31,804 nt of DNA from Silene noctiflora (lineage: Eukaryota; Streptophyta; Magnoliopsida; Caryophyllales; Caryophyllaceae). A program made the position numbers and the translations under genes. The stretch lies in the NCBI GenBank assembly GCA_009801015.1, contig VHZZ01001324.1, positions 44,031 through 75,834 on the forward strand. Reading direction: 5' to 3'. How positions within the stretch are numbered: the stretch's first letter is position 1; each line of letters starts with the position of its first letter. Of the stretch, positions 22,201-31,804 are shown piece by piece. The notes under the pieces are model-generated. The model saw only the letters and a program-made list of their open reading frames with translations, searched no databases and was not told where the DNA came from.

Positions 22201-22825
22201 TTAGTACTGGTAAAACCAACTTACAAATAGATGTTCGAAAGGAATAATGAACAAATATGTTTTGCATTTATGGCAGTCAGTGGGCGAATTCTAGCGATGT
22301 CCAGTCATGAGGACTAGGCTTCTTTTAGCGACTTCCTTCCCTCCATGTGTTTTCGATGGATTTGCATACTAATGGTTTTAAATTTTAATGAACTCTGTGA
22401 AAATGCTAGAAAGTAGTCAAACAAGGTTTGTGACATATCTTTTCACATAACTAGTTTCCATTGAAATTTAGACAAGTCTTGCTCATTTATAAACTTCGTT
22501 TCATCTTATTTGTCGACAAAAAAATATGCATATTCCTCCATTCTTTAATCACGCTGAGTAGGGTTTCATCATTATGGCAGATTTAAATCGGAGTGAAAGT
22601 TTCAAAGCGCTCAGGACAGCCCATTACGACGAGTTTCTGAAAGTGAAGGAACTTCGGCGCAAGGGTTCTTTCATGGAGGAAGAAGAATCTGATGAGGATG
22701 AAGACAGTGTGTTGAGGAAAGGCAAGACATCCGCCTCTTCTTCATCAAACCCTGCATCAAATGGGGTTACTAAAGATAACGGGAAAAGTGTTGCGATTGA
22801 TCCTCCATCAGCCAACGGATCGTAG
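19279..22825 (+). CDS. IPP2: Protein phosphatase 1 inhibitor-2 (first coding exon tentative)
   Basis: A regulatory subunit that binds and inhibits the catalytic subunit of PP1, mainly nuclear and cytosolic. Secure exons are 20772-20884, 21332-21502 and 22581-22825. They read through all the family landmarks: GRVRW (RVxF-type docking motif), [17 protein letters not shown] (the TPY site is the GSK3-phosphorylated threonine of animal inhibitor-2), [30 protein letters not shown], and [20 protein letters not shown], the helix that covers the PP1 active site. An acidic/serine-rich tail ends in SANGS. Exon 2 lacks an ATG before GRVRW, so a tiny upstream coding exon is needed. ATGGA at 19279-19283 with a GTATGT donor fits the phase and would give a 177-residue protein starting MEGRVRW. 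ATGC at ~18773 with a GTGAGA donor is an alternative. All later junctions keep phase. Confidence 0.9.
19738..19827. mobile_element. Stowaway MITE, nearly perfect hairpin
   Basis: A 90-bp element flanked by TA on each side (19736-19737 and 19828-19829). CTCCTTCCACCCACACATTT continues into TCACCCCATTT and pairs with AAATGGGGTGAAAATGAGTG followed by TGGAGGGAG. Only a few differences over 31-bp arms suggest a fairly recent insertion. It lies in the intron before inhibitor-2 coding exon 2. Confidence 0.88.
21783..21828 (+). repeat. 23-bp tandem duplication
   Basis: tatctgtacgcagaattatg plus acg at 21783-21805 is followed directly by the same sequence, with changes only in the last three to four bases. 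It lies in intron 3 of inhibitor-2. Confidence 0.8.
21835..21945 (+). repeat. Possible SINE-derived fragment
   Basis: The stretch gctgctgagatgtacgcagc followed by cttacc resembles the gatgtacgcagccttacc core seen in several plant tRNA-derived SINEs. No A/B box pair, tail or target duplication was verified. Confidence 0.25.
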
Positions 22826-23362
22826 GAGCTACAGGCTGAACACAGCGTGTCCTGACTTATGTACTGGCTTAAACAGTTTTCTGACTGTTCTTTTGGGTGA
22901 CACATGATAGCAACTGTTGTTGCAGTTGTACTGTATATAACTGTATGCTGACCTTATTTTGTACTACTGCGATAAGTGTTTTCGGAGAAACATTGCTACT
23001 ATTCGTGTCGTGATCATTAACTCAAAATTGCCAACAAGAACTGATCCATCTTTTGCAACATATGGATTACTTCCATTTTCTGCAATCTACTCTTCGACTA
23101 CGAGGAAATGCACTTATGGTATAAAGTTTGTAACATAAAAATGGTTTAACTATTGAAGATAATCCTCAAGATCATCACAAATCATAATCCTCTGTATTAA
23201 CCACATTATGAGAATAATACATGTGACTATGGTGAGTGTCTCGAATAGTGAAAACAATATATTTATATAACTTAGAAAACAAAGAGACTAATATTTTAGT
23301 TTGAAGATGATATTATCCGATCAATTTACTTGTCAATATATTGATTGGATTTCCTAACGTAT
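22826..23362. other. Inhibitor-2 3' flank
   Basis: This stretch includes the 3' UTR of inhibitor-2 and then AT-rich DNA without a gene or a recognised element, up to the hAT insertion. Confidence 0.5.
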
Positions 23363-23370
23363 GTCCTGAC

Positions 23371-23896
23371 TAGGGACGTCAATGAGGCGGGGCAGTGGTG
23401 GATATAGGCTCCCCCGTATCTGTACCCACCAAGCAATTCTCATATCCGTACCCGCCCCACCACCCATGGTGGGTACAAGTTTCCATACCCGTATCCGCCC
23501 CACCAAGTGAACATCTAGACCCGTATCCATCCCACAAAGTGAACATCTAGACCCGTATCCGCCCCGTTTACCCAACCACCTATGTTATAATTTTTGTCGA
23601 TACTTTTTTAAATAAAATGTAGTTTAATCACTATGAATTTCCGTAATTTTTCATATTTATAATCCTAGTTTAAGATTTTCAATAAAATTAATAAAAAACA
23701 TTATAAAAAGTCATAATAATATATTTATTTATTTTAATAATTGGCGGATAGCGGGTATTTGCTGGGTATGATGTAAAACCCATCCCCGCCCCACCACCCA
23801 TGGCGGGTGGAATTTTTGTACCCATACCCGCCCCAATTGGGTCGGGTGTGGGGCAGTACCCGCTTATACCCGTCCTGCTGACAAGTGACATCCCTA
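23371..23896. mobile_element. Non-autonomous hAT element with perfect 8-bp target duplication
   Basis: A 526-bp element flanked by GTCCTGAC on both sides (23363-23370 and 23897-23904). The ends are TAGGGACGTCA and TGACATCCCTA, an 11-bp inverted repeat with one mismatch. Subterminal regions are rich in taccCGCCCC and its complement (for example cgccccaccacccatggcgg at ~23787-23806), which can fold back. The interior is AT-rich. There is no transposase, so movement would need a related active hAT transposase elsewhere. Confidence 0.9.
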
Positions 23897-24207
23897 GTCC
23901 TGACGCTAATAAGCTAACTGAAAAAAGATTCGTAAGAATTTATCGTGGAAAATTGTGATATAGTGCGCTCATTGAAAAAAAACAATAATTAATGAAATAA
24001 TCTTGTAAATCTCTCTATGTAACTTCTAAATTTTTTTTTGATAACTTAATATCTTATGGCGGATACTAACATTTAAATATACAAATTATCAGTATAAAAT
24101 ATTATGTTTTTAAAATAAAATATTTTTTGAAGATTATCAAACTAATTTAATTGGGCTTTTTATTGGCAAAACCGATAAATAAAATGTTACACGACAAATT
24201 GTGACGA

Positions 24208-24340
24208 AAATAAAGCGGTTGAGAGGATCAAGGCCGAAGCCGAGGCTATGTACAACCCCAAGCCCATGGCCAACAGGAAGGAGAAGGAGGTGAAGAAGGA
24301 GACGGAGGTGAAGAATGAGGCCATCGAGAAGGAGGAGTAG
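24208..24340 (+). pseudogene. Short coding-like fragment, Lys/Glu-rich
   Basis: A GC-richer island in AT-rich DNA reads ENKAVERIKAEAEAMYNPKP then MANRKEKEVKKETEVKNEAI and stops after EKEE. Codon use looks protein-coding, and the composition (charged, helical) resembles the C-terminus of a chaperone or translation factor, but I do not recognise the parent. No start codon or upstream exon is evident, so a captured or retro-copied gene end is likely. Confidence 0.35.
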
Positions 24341-25378
24341 GAGGCGACTGCTAAATTGTCGTCGTTTATGTACTTGTACTTGGTTGATACGCATTTGCGC
24401 AATGATCTTGTTTACAATGATTTTTAATATTTTCGTCGGTTTCATTATTTGTTTTCTATTTTTATTTGTATTTTAATTAAAAGTAAAAAAAAATGATTGA
24501 AATGTAAAAAGTATATTAGGTCAAAAGTATATCTGTCGTAAGGGTATTATAGTACAAAGCGTCTCCCTTGTGACGGGTCATGTATGACCAGTACTTGCAG
24601 CGAGAGCAACTTCCATCAGCTTAGAAACAACACAAAGACAACAATAATGGCATAAGACCATAGATGGACTCGATCATTGCAATAATTGGGATCCTTATGC
24701 CTCAAAATATGCTCGTTGCGAATCTGAATACTTGTAGAGCACGATCACTATTCATAGCCAATTAGCCATGACCCTACGTTAGTTCGATATTATTTGAAAA
24801 AAGTCATAGTCAATGAGTTGGGAGTAAACAATAATATCACTACCAAAGTTGGTTTGCAGAATGAAGAAAACAGGCCTGAATCATGTGATGACAGGCAAGG
24901 AAAATGTAATAAGGAAAATGTAATAGCATCATCGGGTGGTTTCAGTACGCAATACTCGTAAGTACCAACCAGTGGTATTAATAGCATTTCCGCGACAGCA
25001 AATAACAAAAATACATTTGTAATGCTCTTCAGTCTCCTCTAATCAATGAGAACCGAAGTCACAAACCGAAACTTCCAACGTTGTGATAATAACTTCTTTG
25101 AATAAACGTATAGTTAACACACTTGGACTACAAGTATTTCACATCTGTAAGATCCAAAATCACAAGACAACCCAACTTCACAGTTTACAGCCTCTTATTG
25201 TCTAAACTTTTGAAACCATGATCCATACATGGAAATTACGTCAACAAGTACAATACCCATTAGCCCACAGAAGAACGAAACATAATCGACACATAGGTGG
25301 CATAGTGTGGGACTGTGAGGTCAATCTCATGATAATAGTGTCGTGAGGATTTGTGGGTAAATAAATGGGCTGCTTCAA
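24341..25378. other. Intergenic region and CWC25 3' UTR
   Basis: No gene is recognised. The part nearest 25378 should be the CWC25 3' UTR (minus strand). Confidence 0.45.
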
Positions 25379-28300
25379 TCACCTCCTGAAAGCATTCTGT
25401 TCGTCGACTTGTGTCCGTCCTTGAGAGAAATGGCTACGACGACGCACGCTTTCCTCGATCGTCGAGCTCCCCCCCTTCTCAGCGCCATACACACTTTTCT
25501 GAACATCATCCAAGAATGATGAACCCCGAGAAACAGTCGCTTTGCTGGCTTCCTTTGCATCCTCCTCTTCGGCTTTCTTCAATCGTTTCCAACGATTCTC
25601 TTCATGTATCTCAGCATCCATTTGCATCTCCCTCAAACGAGCAGCCCTTTCTTCTTCAGAAAGCTGAGGAGCTTTACCCCGGCGCCTGTGTGATTCAGGC
25701 TTAGGTGGTAAAGCTGCATGCTTTAGGTCATTGGTTTGAGATGAGCTGCTAGGTTTCTCTCTCAAATCCTTGTCAACATCGAGGCGCTGACGGCCGTCAT
25801 CTTTACTTGCTTTTTCCTTTACGGGGCTTCCATGGTTCTCAATTCCATAGTCTCTGCGAGAGTGTCTATAATCCTTTCTTCTCTCTCTTGAATCCATGTC
25901 TCTGTCTAACTGCTCAGGACCTTCATTTCCATCTCGCCTTTTCTTTACAGGGCTACCATTTCTTCTATCCCTCGGATCCCTGTCTATGTCTAAGTTCTCA
26001 CGGCCTCCATTTCTATCTCGCCTTTTGTTTACAGGGCTACCATTTCTTCTATCTCTCGAATCCTTGTCTATGTCTGAGTTCTCACGGCCTTCGTTTCTAT
26101 CTCGCCTTTTGTCTACAGGGCTACCATTTCTTCTATCCCTGTCTATGTCTGAGTTCTCACGGCCTTTATTTCTATCTCGCCTTGTGTTTACAGGGCTACC
26201 ATTTCTTCTATCGCCTTCGTTTCTATCTCGCCTTTTGTTTACAGGGCTACCATTTCTTCTATCCCTTGAATCCCTGTCTATGTCTGAGTCCTCCTGGCCT
26301 TCATTTCTATCTCGCCTTCTGTTTACTGGGCTACCATTCCTTCTATCCCTCGAATCCCTGTCTATGTCTAAGTTCTCATGGCCTTCATTTCTATTCCGCC
26401 TTTTGTTTACAGGGCTACCATTTCTTTTATTCCTCGAATCCCTGTCTATGTCTAAGTGCTCACGGCCTTCATTTCTATCTCGCCTTCTGTTTACAGGGCT
26501 GCCATTTCTTCTATCCCTGGAATCCTTGTCTACGTCTAAGTGTGCATGGTCTTCTTTTCTATCCCGCCTTTTGTTTACAGGGCTATCACGGCGCCGCTTT
26601 TCACCGCTGTGGTCTTTGCGAGAATGTGTATGGCGCCTTTCTCTATCTTCTGAGTCCTCATCTGAAACCACATGCTCCTTCATTTTGTGGTTTGCCTTTC
26701 TTTTTCTTTCCTTATCTTCATCACTATCATTTTCCGAGTCAGATTGGTGCTTTGATGAGGAGTGCCTTTTATATTTTGATTTGACCTTTTTTTGCTTCCT
26801 ATCAGAAGCTCCATCATCATCTTTCTTCTTTGCTTCCACCTGATAAGAAGAGATTGTTAGTACTTTACCAAAAAAAAAAATCCTTCACACGCAAAAACAA
26901 AGAAGAAAAAAAGCAAGGCTCCATCCAGATTCAGGAGGAGTTTGACCATAGGTTCGAGTGAGTGCACTCATATGCCTACTTTGTAGTCTAGTGAGTAGTG
27001 ACTCTACTTCAACCTCCAACACAAATTTCTAATCTTCATTTGACTATCAATTTCTACAAATATACGTACGGATACAAGCCATTATTTGTCGCGTTTCATT
27101 CATCAAATCAGCTATTTTCGTATTATCATCTTTACAAAGTTGTAACTGTTCCTATTGTGAGATATTACTGGTCAAAATCGACATAGATTGACAAACAAAG
27201 TCAAATGGGGATGGGAAAGAGGGAGAACTAAGCAGCACAGCATCAACAACATTATTACCACAGTGCCTCAAGGGCTCCCACAATTTGCGGTAGATAGATC
27301 GAATATACACGACATTACCCTTATATTAGGGATTCAGAGAAACTGTTTCCAGGGGATCAAAGGGAGTAAGCAATTAGATGAATTATTTAAGTGACTTGTG
27401 TCTGAACCTACAGCTACCAGAAAATCCCCAAAGAATAACTGCCCTCAATACCTTTAGAATGGGAAAATCTTGTTAATCACCAAAAACGACACAAAAAAAA
27501 AACACAAAAACCGGTAAATGAAAGAAAATGCGGCCAAGTAAACACTTTGACTGGCTGAAGGGCACATCAGAGTAAGGGAGAATGACAAGCGGATTAATAT
27601 TTTAGTAGCAGTTAATTCCTTACTCAGTAAAATGTAATTAGTTACAGAAAAAGCAAAGCTTGACACTCCTCCCACAGGAAACGGGAAATTATAAAAGGTG
27701 CAGTCAACCTAACATGCTCTACACCTGACAGTTCGACACCCCTGCCCCACGAAAAAGCTATTTGCTTCCGGGTTGCTACGGCTAGGGAGGTTATAATAAA
27801 GTTGTTGGTAGAGATGTTTCTACATTTCTATAGCAAGAATCCTGTTAGCAGAGAACAAGGCATATCATGCATTATACTAGCTGGCAGAAAGACAGTAAAA
27901 TGTTTTTCCTAGACAATGCAAAGAGAGATTTCGTTCAAACATAAGAAGGTACAATGTAATAATCAACTGAGACATTAAGATAACAGCAAGCAATGGCCAC
28001 AAACACTCGAATGTCATATTTGGAAAATGAAGGGAATAGTGTGGGCTTAAAGAGCATACAGATTTGCGAATCATAGCCATCTTTACAGGGTTATTCTTAA
28101 TACTAGCAAGAGCTTCTTGCTCTCTTTGACGGATCATCAGCAGTGGATCTGAATGAAGTTTCCTCCATGAATCATTTGCGGACTGTGGTTTTTCTTCAAA
28201 TAAAGCTCCAGGGTTAAACTGCATCATGTTTAGAAAAATGATTGTAAGAATAACCAATCAGAACATCAAGAATGTTTACCATGATTGTAGCAAACATGAA

Positions 28301-30107
28301 GGGGATAGTAGGAACAGGTCAGAAAATAACATTAAGACTAGAGTAGCAGTATCAGCAAGTAGATGCAGTATATCTTGGCTTATGCAACAGCATGCTGAAG
28401 TGAAACATGCACAATGACCTAAAATCTATCAACATCTATCAAAAAGACTCAAAAGGAAGCAAATAGGTTCAGTTGACCAAAAAAAGGTATCACTCACTTT
28501 CTCTATAGGTCACTACGGGTTAATCAACAAAGAAACAACTTAAAGCCTTACTTACAATCAAAAACAACATGGAACTTTAAAGACCCATTGACACTGGGAT
28601 GCCGTTATGTTGGATCACGCATCAAGCCATTAGCATCTGGTCACAAGACTAAGATTCAGAATATAACCCCCTTCATCACAAGACTAACGGTTAGTTGTAT
28701 TACAGTACATCCTTCATAATCATATTTAAGAGCCCACTGCTGCGACATATCATTTTCCATCAGTAAATGGCAACATGAATCACCAATCCACAAACATTGC
28801 ACTCCAATACTTTATAATGAAAAGTTGCCGTCTTGCACAACACAGCAGGATAGTCTCAACTCTCAATATTCCACATAAGTCTCAATCGAAGATAAGCTAC
28901 CGACAACATAATCAGAATCATAAAACCATAATAAGATCAGATCGACAACACACTAATCCTGAACCTATTCTTCAATTCCAAATCAAATTTTCTGAGCCAA
29001 ACTACAACGTAATTGCTCTATACCTAATTCGTTTTTATGCTACTTTGAACTCCACAAACCCCAACACCATTAAGTCACAAACATCATTACATAAAGCAAT
29101 TTACTAGAAGCAGATAATTTAACTGGAGATTGACAAAATTGAACTTACATTCGTGGATGACTGTGCAGCTGGTGCTGAAGCAGAATTGCTGGTATGAGCA
29201 GCAGGAGGATAGCTCTGAAGCGCTGAAAACCCTTCACTACTAGTTTTCCCAACAGATAACCCTGAATCATACAAAAATTCCAACCTTTCCTGTCTCCTAC
29301 ACAAAAGCACACACAAAAAACTAAATTAAAATCACTAGCAGTCTAGCACAAAAACCTCGAACCTAACCGTAGCTAAGATGATCAAGAACCTAACCCTAAT
29401 TAGGAAAATTAGGCATATCAATAACAAAAATTGATGATTAAAAAAAAACAAATCAAGCAAACACAAAGCCTAACCCTAATTACGAGAATCAACCATATCA
29501 ATAACAACAATTGATGATTAAATCACAAAAAGCAAGCAAATTCGATCTACGACGTACAAAAACACAAAACCTATAACCCTTATCAAGAGATTCAACCATA
29601 TCAACAACAATAATTATTGATTAAATCACAAAAAAAAACAAGCAAACAAGATGAACGGAGGTGAAAAATACAAAATTTAACCCTAACCACGAGAATTAAC
29701 CATATCAACAACAACAATTGATGATTAAATCACAAAAGCAAGCAAATTAGATATACTGAGCATAAAAACACCAAACCTAACCCTAATTACGAGAAATCAA
29801 CGATAATTGATGATTAAATCACAAAAAGCAAGCAAACAAGATTTAGGAAACACATAACCTAACCCTAATTTCGAGAAATCAACAAAAATTGAGAAATTAT
29901 AAATTAACGATAAACATACGGAGCGAAACCAGCTTGTTCCTGAAGTTGACGAAATTCATCGCGTTCTTTCTCTTCATGAATTTGCTTGCGAAGTTCCTCT
30001 AACTTGCGCTTTTCAGCTTCGTCTTTTTGTTCAGCTTTCCATACATTTTCGATATTACGAAGACTTCCTGTATGCCATCCCTTCTTGTTCAAAAATTTCA
30101 TCCCCAT
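25379..30107 (-). CDS. CWC25: Pre-mRNA-splicing factor CWC25 homologue (four exons)
   Basis: A spliceosome component that promotes the first catalytic step by stabilising the branch helix after Prp2 remodelling (family knowledge). Minus-strand exons 30107-29920, 29296-29149, 28218-28060 and 26839-25379 join in phase to 651 residues. The N-terminal CIR-N domain starts MGMKFLNKKGWHTGSLRNIE and is followed by a coiled, charged helix. LEFLYDSGLSVGK and PGALFEEKPQSANDSWRKLH then DPLLMIRQREQEAL are the conserved CWC25 core. Exon 4 encodes a long Arg/Asp/Ser-rich tail with a 28-residue repeat (DRRNGSPVN(K/R)RRDRNEG type), then a conserved end, LSEEERAARLREMQMDAEIH and RWKRLKKAEEED. The tail is much longer than in yeast Cwc25, mostly because of the repeat. 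A TATATAAT box lies ~75 bp upstream of the ATG. Long open frames on the opposite strand of exon 4 are by-products of the repeat. Confidence 0.96.
25760..26600 (-). repeat. 84-bp coding minisatellite in CWC25 exon 4
   Basis: The marker ggctacc(att) recurs at 25951, 26035, 26119, 26194, 26245 and onward to ~26580. Spacing is 84 bp, with shortened units of 75 and 51 bp, all multiples of three. It encodes about nine copies of a 28-residue basic/acidic unit (roughly residues 250-482), with a degraded copy at each end. Confidence 0.92.
26840..28059 (-). other. CWC25 intron 3
   Basis: Non-coding, AT-rich. It is bounded by GTATGC at 28059 and TATCAG at ~26840. I see no transposon or RNA gene in it. 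Confidence 0.6.
28219..29148 (-). other. CWC25 intron 2
   Basis: Non-coding. It begins GTAAGT and ends ATGCAG. The 110-codon frame on the + strand at 28775-29107 has no recognised motif. Confidence 0.6.
29387..29890 (-). repeat. ~80-105-bp tandem repeat filling CWC25 intron 1
   Basis: About six imperfect units start near 29389, 29470, 29570, 29676, 29774 and 29857. Each has a core (+ strand) of cctaaccctaattacgagaa followed by tcaaccatatcaa and attgatgattaaatcacaaa. Each unit contains a telomere-like AACCCTAA/ctaaccctaa motif. Confidence 0.85.
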
Positions 30108-30180
30108 TTTTGCGGATTTTGTGTATTTCTCTGTGTTTTACTGGATCTTGATTGATTGAATAACACACCAAGTGTCGGGG

Positions 30181-30188
30181 ATTATATA
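30181..30188 (-). promoter_or_regulatory. TATA box of CWC25
   Basis: TATATAAT on the minus strand, about 75 bp upstream of the start codon and suitably placed for a short 5' UTR. Confidence 0.55.
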
Positions 30189-30608
30189 TCTAACCAGATT
30201 ACCAACCGGCTTATGATAAAACACAAATTCAAGACGACATTATCCGTTTAAGTTTAAGACGGGTCAAATCCCCTATAAACTACTTCCTCCATTTTCACCA
30301 ATTTTAAAATGCTCCATTCATATATTCAACAAATGGGTACATCATATAAAAACAAGGATGAAGTAAAATAATAGGTGAATTCACAAGTTTTCCCTCCAAA
30401 AATCATTTTTTTAAATAAGGAAACTACCATAATTTAATTGTTTTTACTAAATAAGGAAATTAATAATTATAATACATTTCATTATACAATTTTTTTCAAT
30501 AAATTAATCTTTTCATTAAATTATATATTTTCACTAAGCATTAAATTATAATATTTTAATTAAAATATAAATAAATAATATAAAAATATAAAATATAAAA
30601 TCTTTTAT
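30189..30608. other. CWC25 upstream region
   Basis: AT-rich intergenic DNA. At ~30284-30320, acttcctccattttcaccaa resembles one arm of the Stowaway at 19738, but I could not find its partner arm. No gene is seen. Confidence 0.4.
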
Positions 30609-31580
30609 GGGGTTTTCTCTAGTATACCTCTAGGTTTTTTTCATTTTCTATTTGATACCCCTGCGTTCCTTTAATCCCTCATTTATACCCCCCGGCCTTG
30701 ATTAATTACTATAAAACGTGACTAAACCTGGGTTAGACGTTAAATGGTCCGTCAATTTGCTTATGTGGCTTGCTTTGTTGGCATCATGTAAACAATGACA
30801 TGGAAATGCTTTGATGAATACGCGCCATGTAAGCAATGACATGGATTGCTCTTTTTTTTTTGTTTAAACCTCTTCCTTCCTCTGTAAAACAACTCCCCTC
30901 CCCTCTCTAATTACCCTAATTTCCTCAGTTTTCCTGAAACCCTCAAAATCCTTAAAATCTATCAACAATCCGTCTTCTCTCTCCTTTTCCTGATAATTCA
31001 GGTATGGTTTTTCATCATCTTGTTAATATTTTAAGTTTAATTTGTTATTATCTTCATGTTCTCCACTTGATCATCCATTTTTGATTGCATTTTTGTTGTT
31101 ATTTATGATAAATTTATGCGAAAATTAGCAAAGAAGGAGTCTTTTGGATAAATATGTTGGTGAACTCTTTTTTTTGCGTGTAGATTATGGTTAATGTTGA
31201 ATTATAATGTCGAAAATGTAGTTTAGTGAACTTTTGAATTATAGTTGATGTTGGATTATAATTGCAGGATGGAGAATATAAGGTTGAAAATGTACTTCAA
31301 GGGTAGACATGTATCTGTTATTGTTGATGACACAGATAAGTGTTTACTGATGGATGTTATCAATGACCTTTATGATGAGGTAGAGGAAAATGATTTCCCC
31401 TTGCCTGAACATCCTTCTTTAAACTACTGTTATCAAAGGAAAACAGTTTACTTGAAGAATGATAAGGGTTTAATGGAAATGTTCAATAAGTTTGACGGAC
31501 AAACAGAAATTGATGTTTGGATAGATTCAGATTTCAAACCTTTTACCGTTTTAACCTTTTACTGTTTTACAAATGGCTAG
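30609..31580 (+). mobile_element. 5' portion of a Mutator-like element (interrupted)
   Basis: From ~30609 (ggggttttctctagtatacc) a pyrimidine-rich, terminal-repeat-like region leads to a leader ending in TTCAG|GTATGG (~31001) and an intron ending TTGCAG before the ATG at 31269. The opposite terminal repeat is outside the window or lost, so the boundary and class are inferred from the encoded protein and the layout. Confidence 0.4.
31269..31580 (+). pseudogene. MuDR-type transposase-like protein, N-terminal part, broken by CACTA insertion
   Basis: MENIRLKMYFKGRHVSVIVD at the start and LPEHPSLNYCYQRKTVYLKN further on resemble the N-terminal domain of plant MuDR-like transposase relatives (a family resemblance, not verified). 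About 103 codons remain. The TAG stop at 31578-31580 is also the last three bases before the CACTA terminus and probably part of its target duplication, so the open frame ends because of the insertion. Most of a transposase, including the catalytic domain and zinc finger, is absent from this side. Confidence 0.5.
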
Positions 31581-31804
31581 CACTACTACGAAAACACGGA
31601 AAACTGACGGCCATTTCTGACGGAAAAAACTTCCGTCAAATAAAACCGGGAAATTGACGGATTTCTGACGGATTTCAGTACTGACGGAATTTCCGTCATA
31701 ATCCGTCAGAATTATTTGGCGCGTTGACTAAGTTAATGGCGCAAAAAAATGACTGACGGAATATTCGTCAGAATTCCGTCAGTATGTAGGAATTCTGACG
31801 GATT
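31581..31804. mobile_element. CACTA (En/Spm) transposon, left end (continues past window)
   Basis: It begins CACTACTACGAAAACACGG, the CACTA terminal signature. At least ten TGACGGA/TCCGTCA-type subterminal motifs follow in both orientations up to the window edge. This dense motif array is the transposase-binding subterminal region of the superfamily. No coding sequence is reached. Confidence 0.9.

Noticed and set aside
25807..26843. Two long open frames (315 and 325 codons) on the + strand, rich in Phe, Leu, Ser
   Set aside because: They are antisense to the CWC25 repeat array. The repeat unit lacks stops in these frames, so openness is inherited from the minus-strand gene.
30284..30400. A second copy of the 19738 Stowaway
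   Set aside because: Only one arm (acttcctccattttcaccaa) is recognisable. The opposite arm and TA pair could not be placed.
1..31804. CRISPR arrays, operons, prokaryotic signals, tRNA or rRNA genes
   Set aside because: None seen. The tandem repeats lack CRISPR structure, and the window is plant nuclear DNA.

Overview
This is a stretch of plant nuclear DNA. It holds five intron-containing genes of clearly eukaryotic type: an MBD chromatin protein, ribosomal protein eL24, an ARF-like GTPase, protein phosphatase inhibitor-2 and the spliceosome factor CWC25. The intergenic DNA is AT-rich and carries plant transposons (copia, LTR/solo LTR, LINE, hAT, Stowaway, CACTA, Mutator-like). The style of the dispersed repeats suggests a core eudicot, probably Caryophyllales, but I infer this from repeat style and have not shown it.

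Layout: 1-~400 is the 3' end of a Ty1-copia element. 417-1088 (-) is an unrecognised, apparently decayed gene. 2685-5648 (+) encodes an MBD13-like methyl-CpG-binding-domain protein in five exons. 6292-8470 (-) encodes eL24 in five exons, tail to tail with the MBD gene, with a TGGGCT/telo-box promoter. 9838-13529 (-) encodes ARFRP1 in six exons. 14.8-17.4 kb is a nested transposon cluster: a short hAT-like element split by a probable solo LTR, then a 5'-truncated LINE. ~19279-22825 (+) encodes inhibitor-2. 23371-23896 is a non-autonomous hAT element with a perfect 8-bp target duplication. 24.2 kb has a small coding-like fragment. 25379-30107 (-) encodes CWC25 in four exons with a large in-frame 84-bp repeat array. 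30.6-31.6 kb is the start of a Mutator-like element, cut at 31581 by a CACTA transposon that runs off the window.

The genes do not form a pathway. They are housekeeping functions in chromatin, ribosome, Golgi trafficking, PP1 regulation and splicing. The order MBD13-like, ARFRP1, inhibitor-2 matches, from memory of Arabidopsis locus numbers, At5g52230, At5g52210 and At5g52200. That makes this an ancient conserved block into which eL24 and transposons have been added.

Exon boundaries were placed by hand from GT/AG sites and reading phase; in eL24, ARFRP1 and CWC25 every junction keeps phase. The first coding exon of inhibitor-2 and the last intron donor of the MBD gene are uncertain. I found no previously unknown molecular system. 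The most interesting items are the repeat-driven changes in the MBD and CWC25 genes and the nested insertions.
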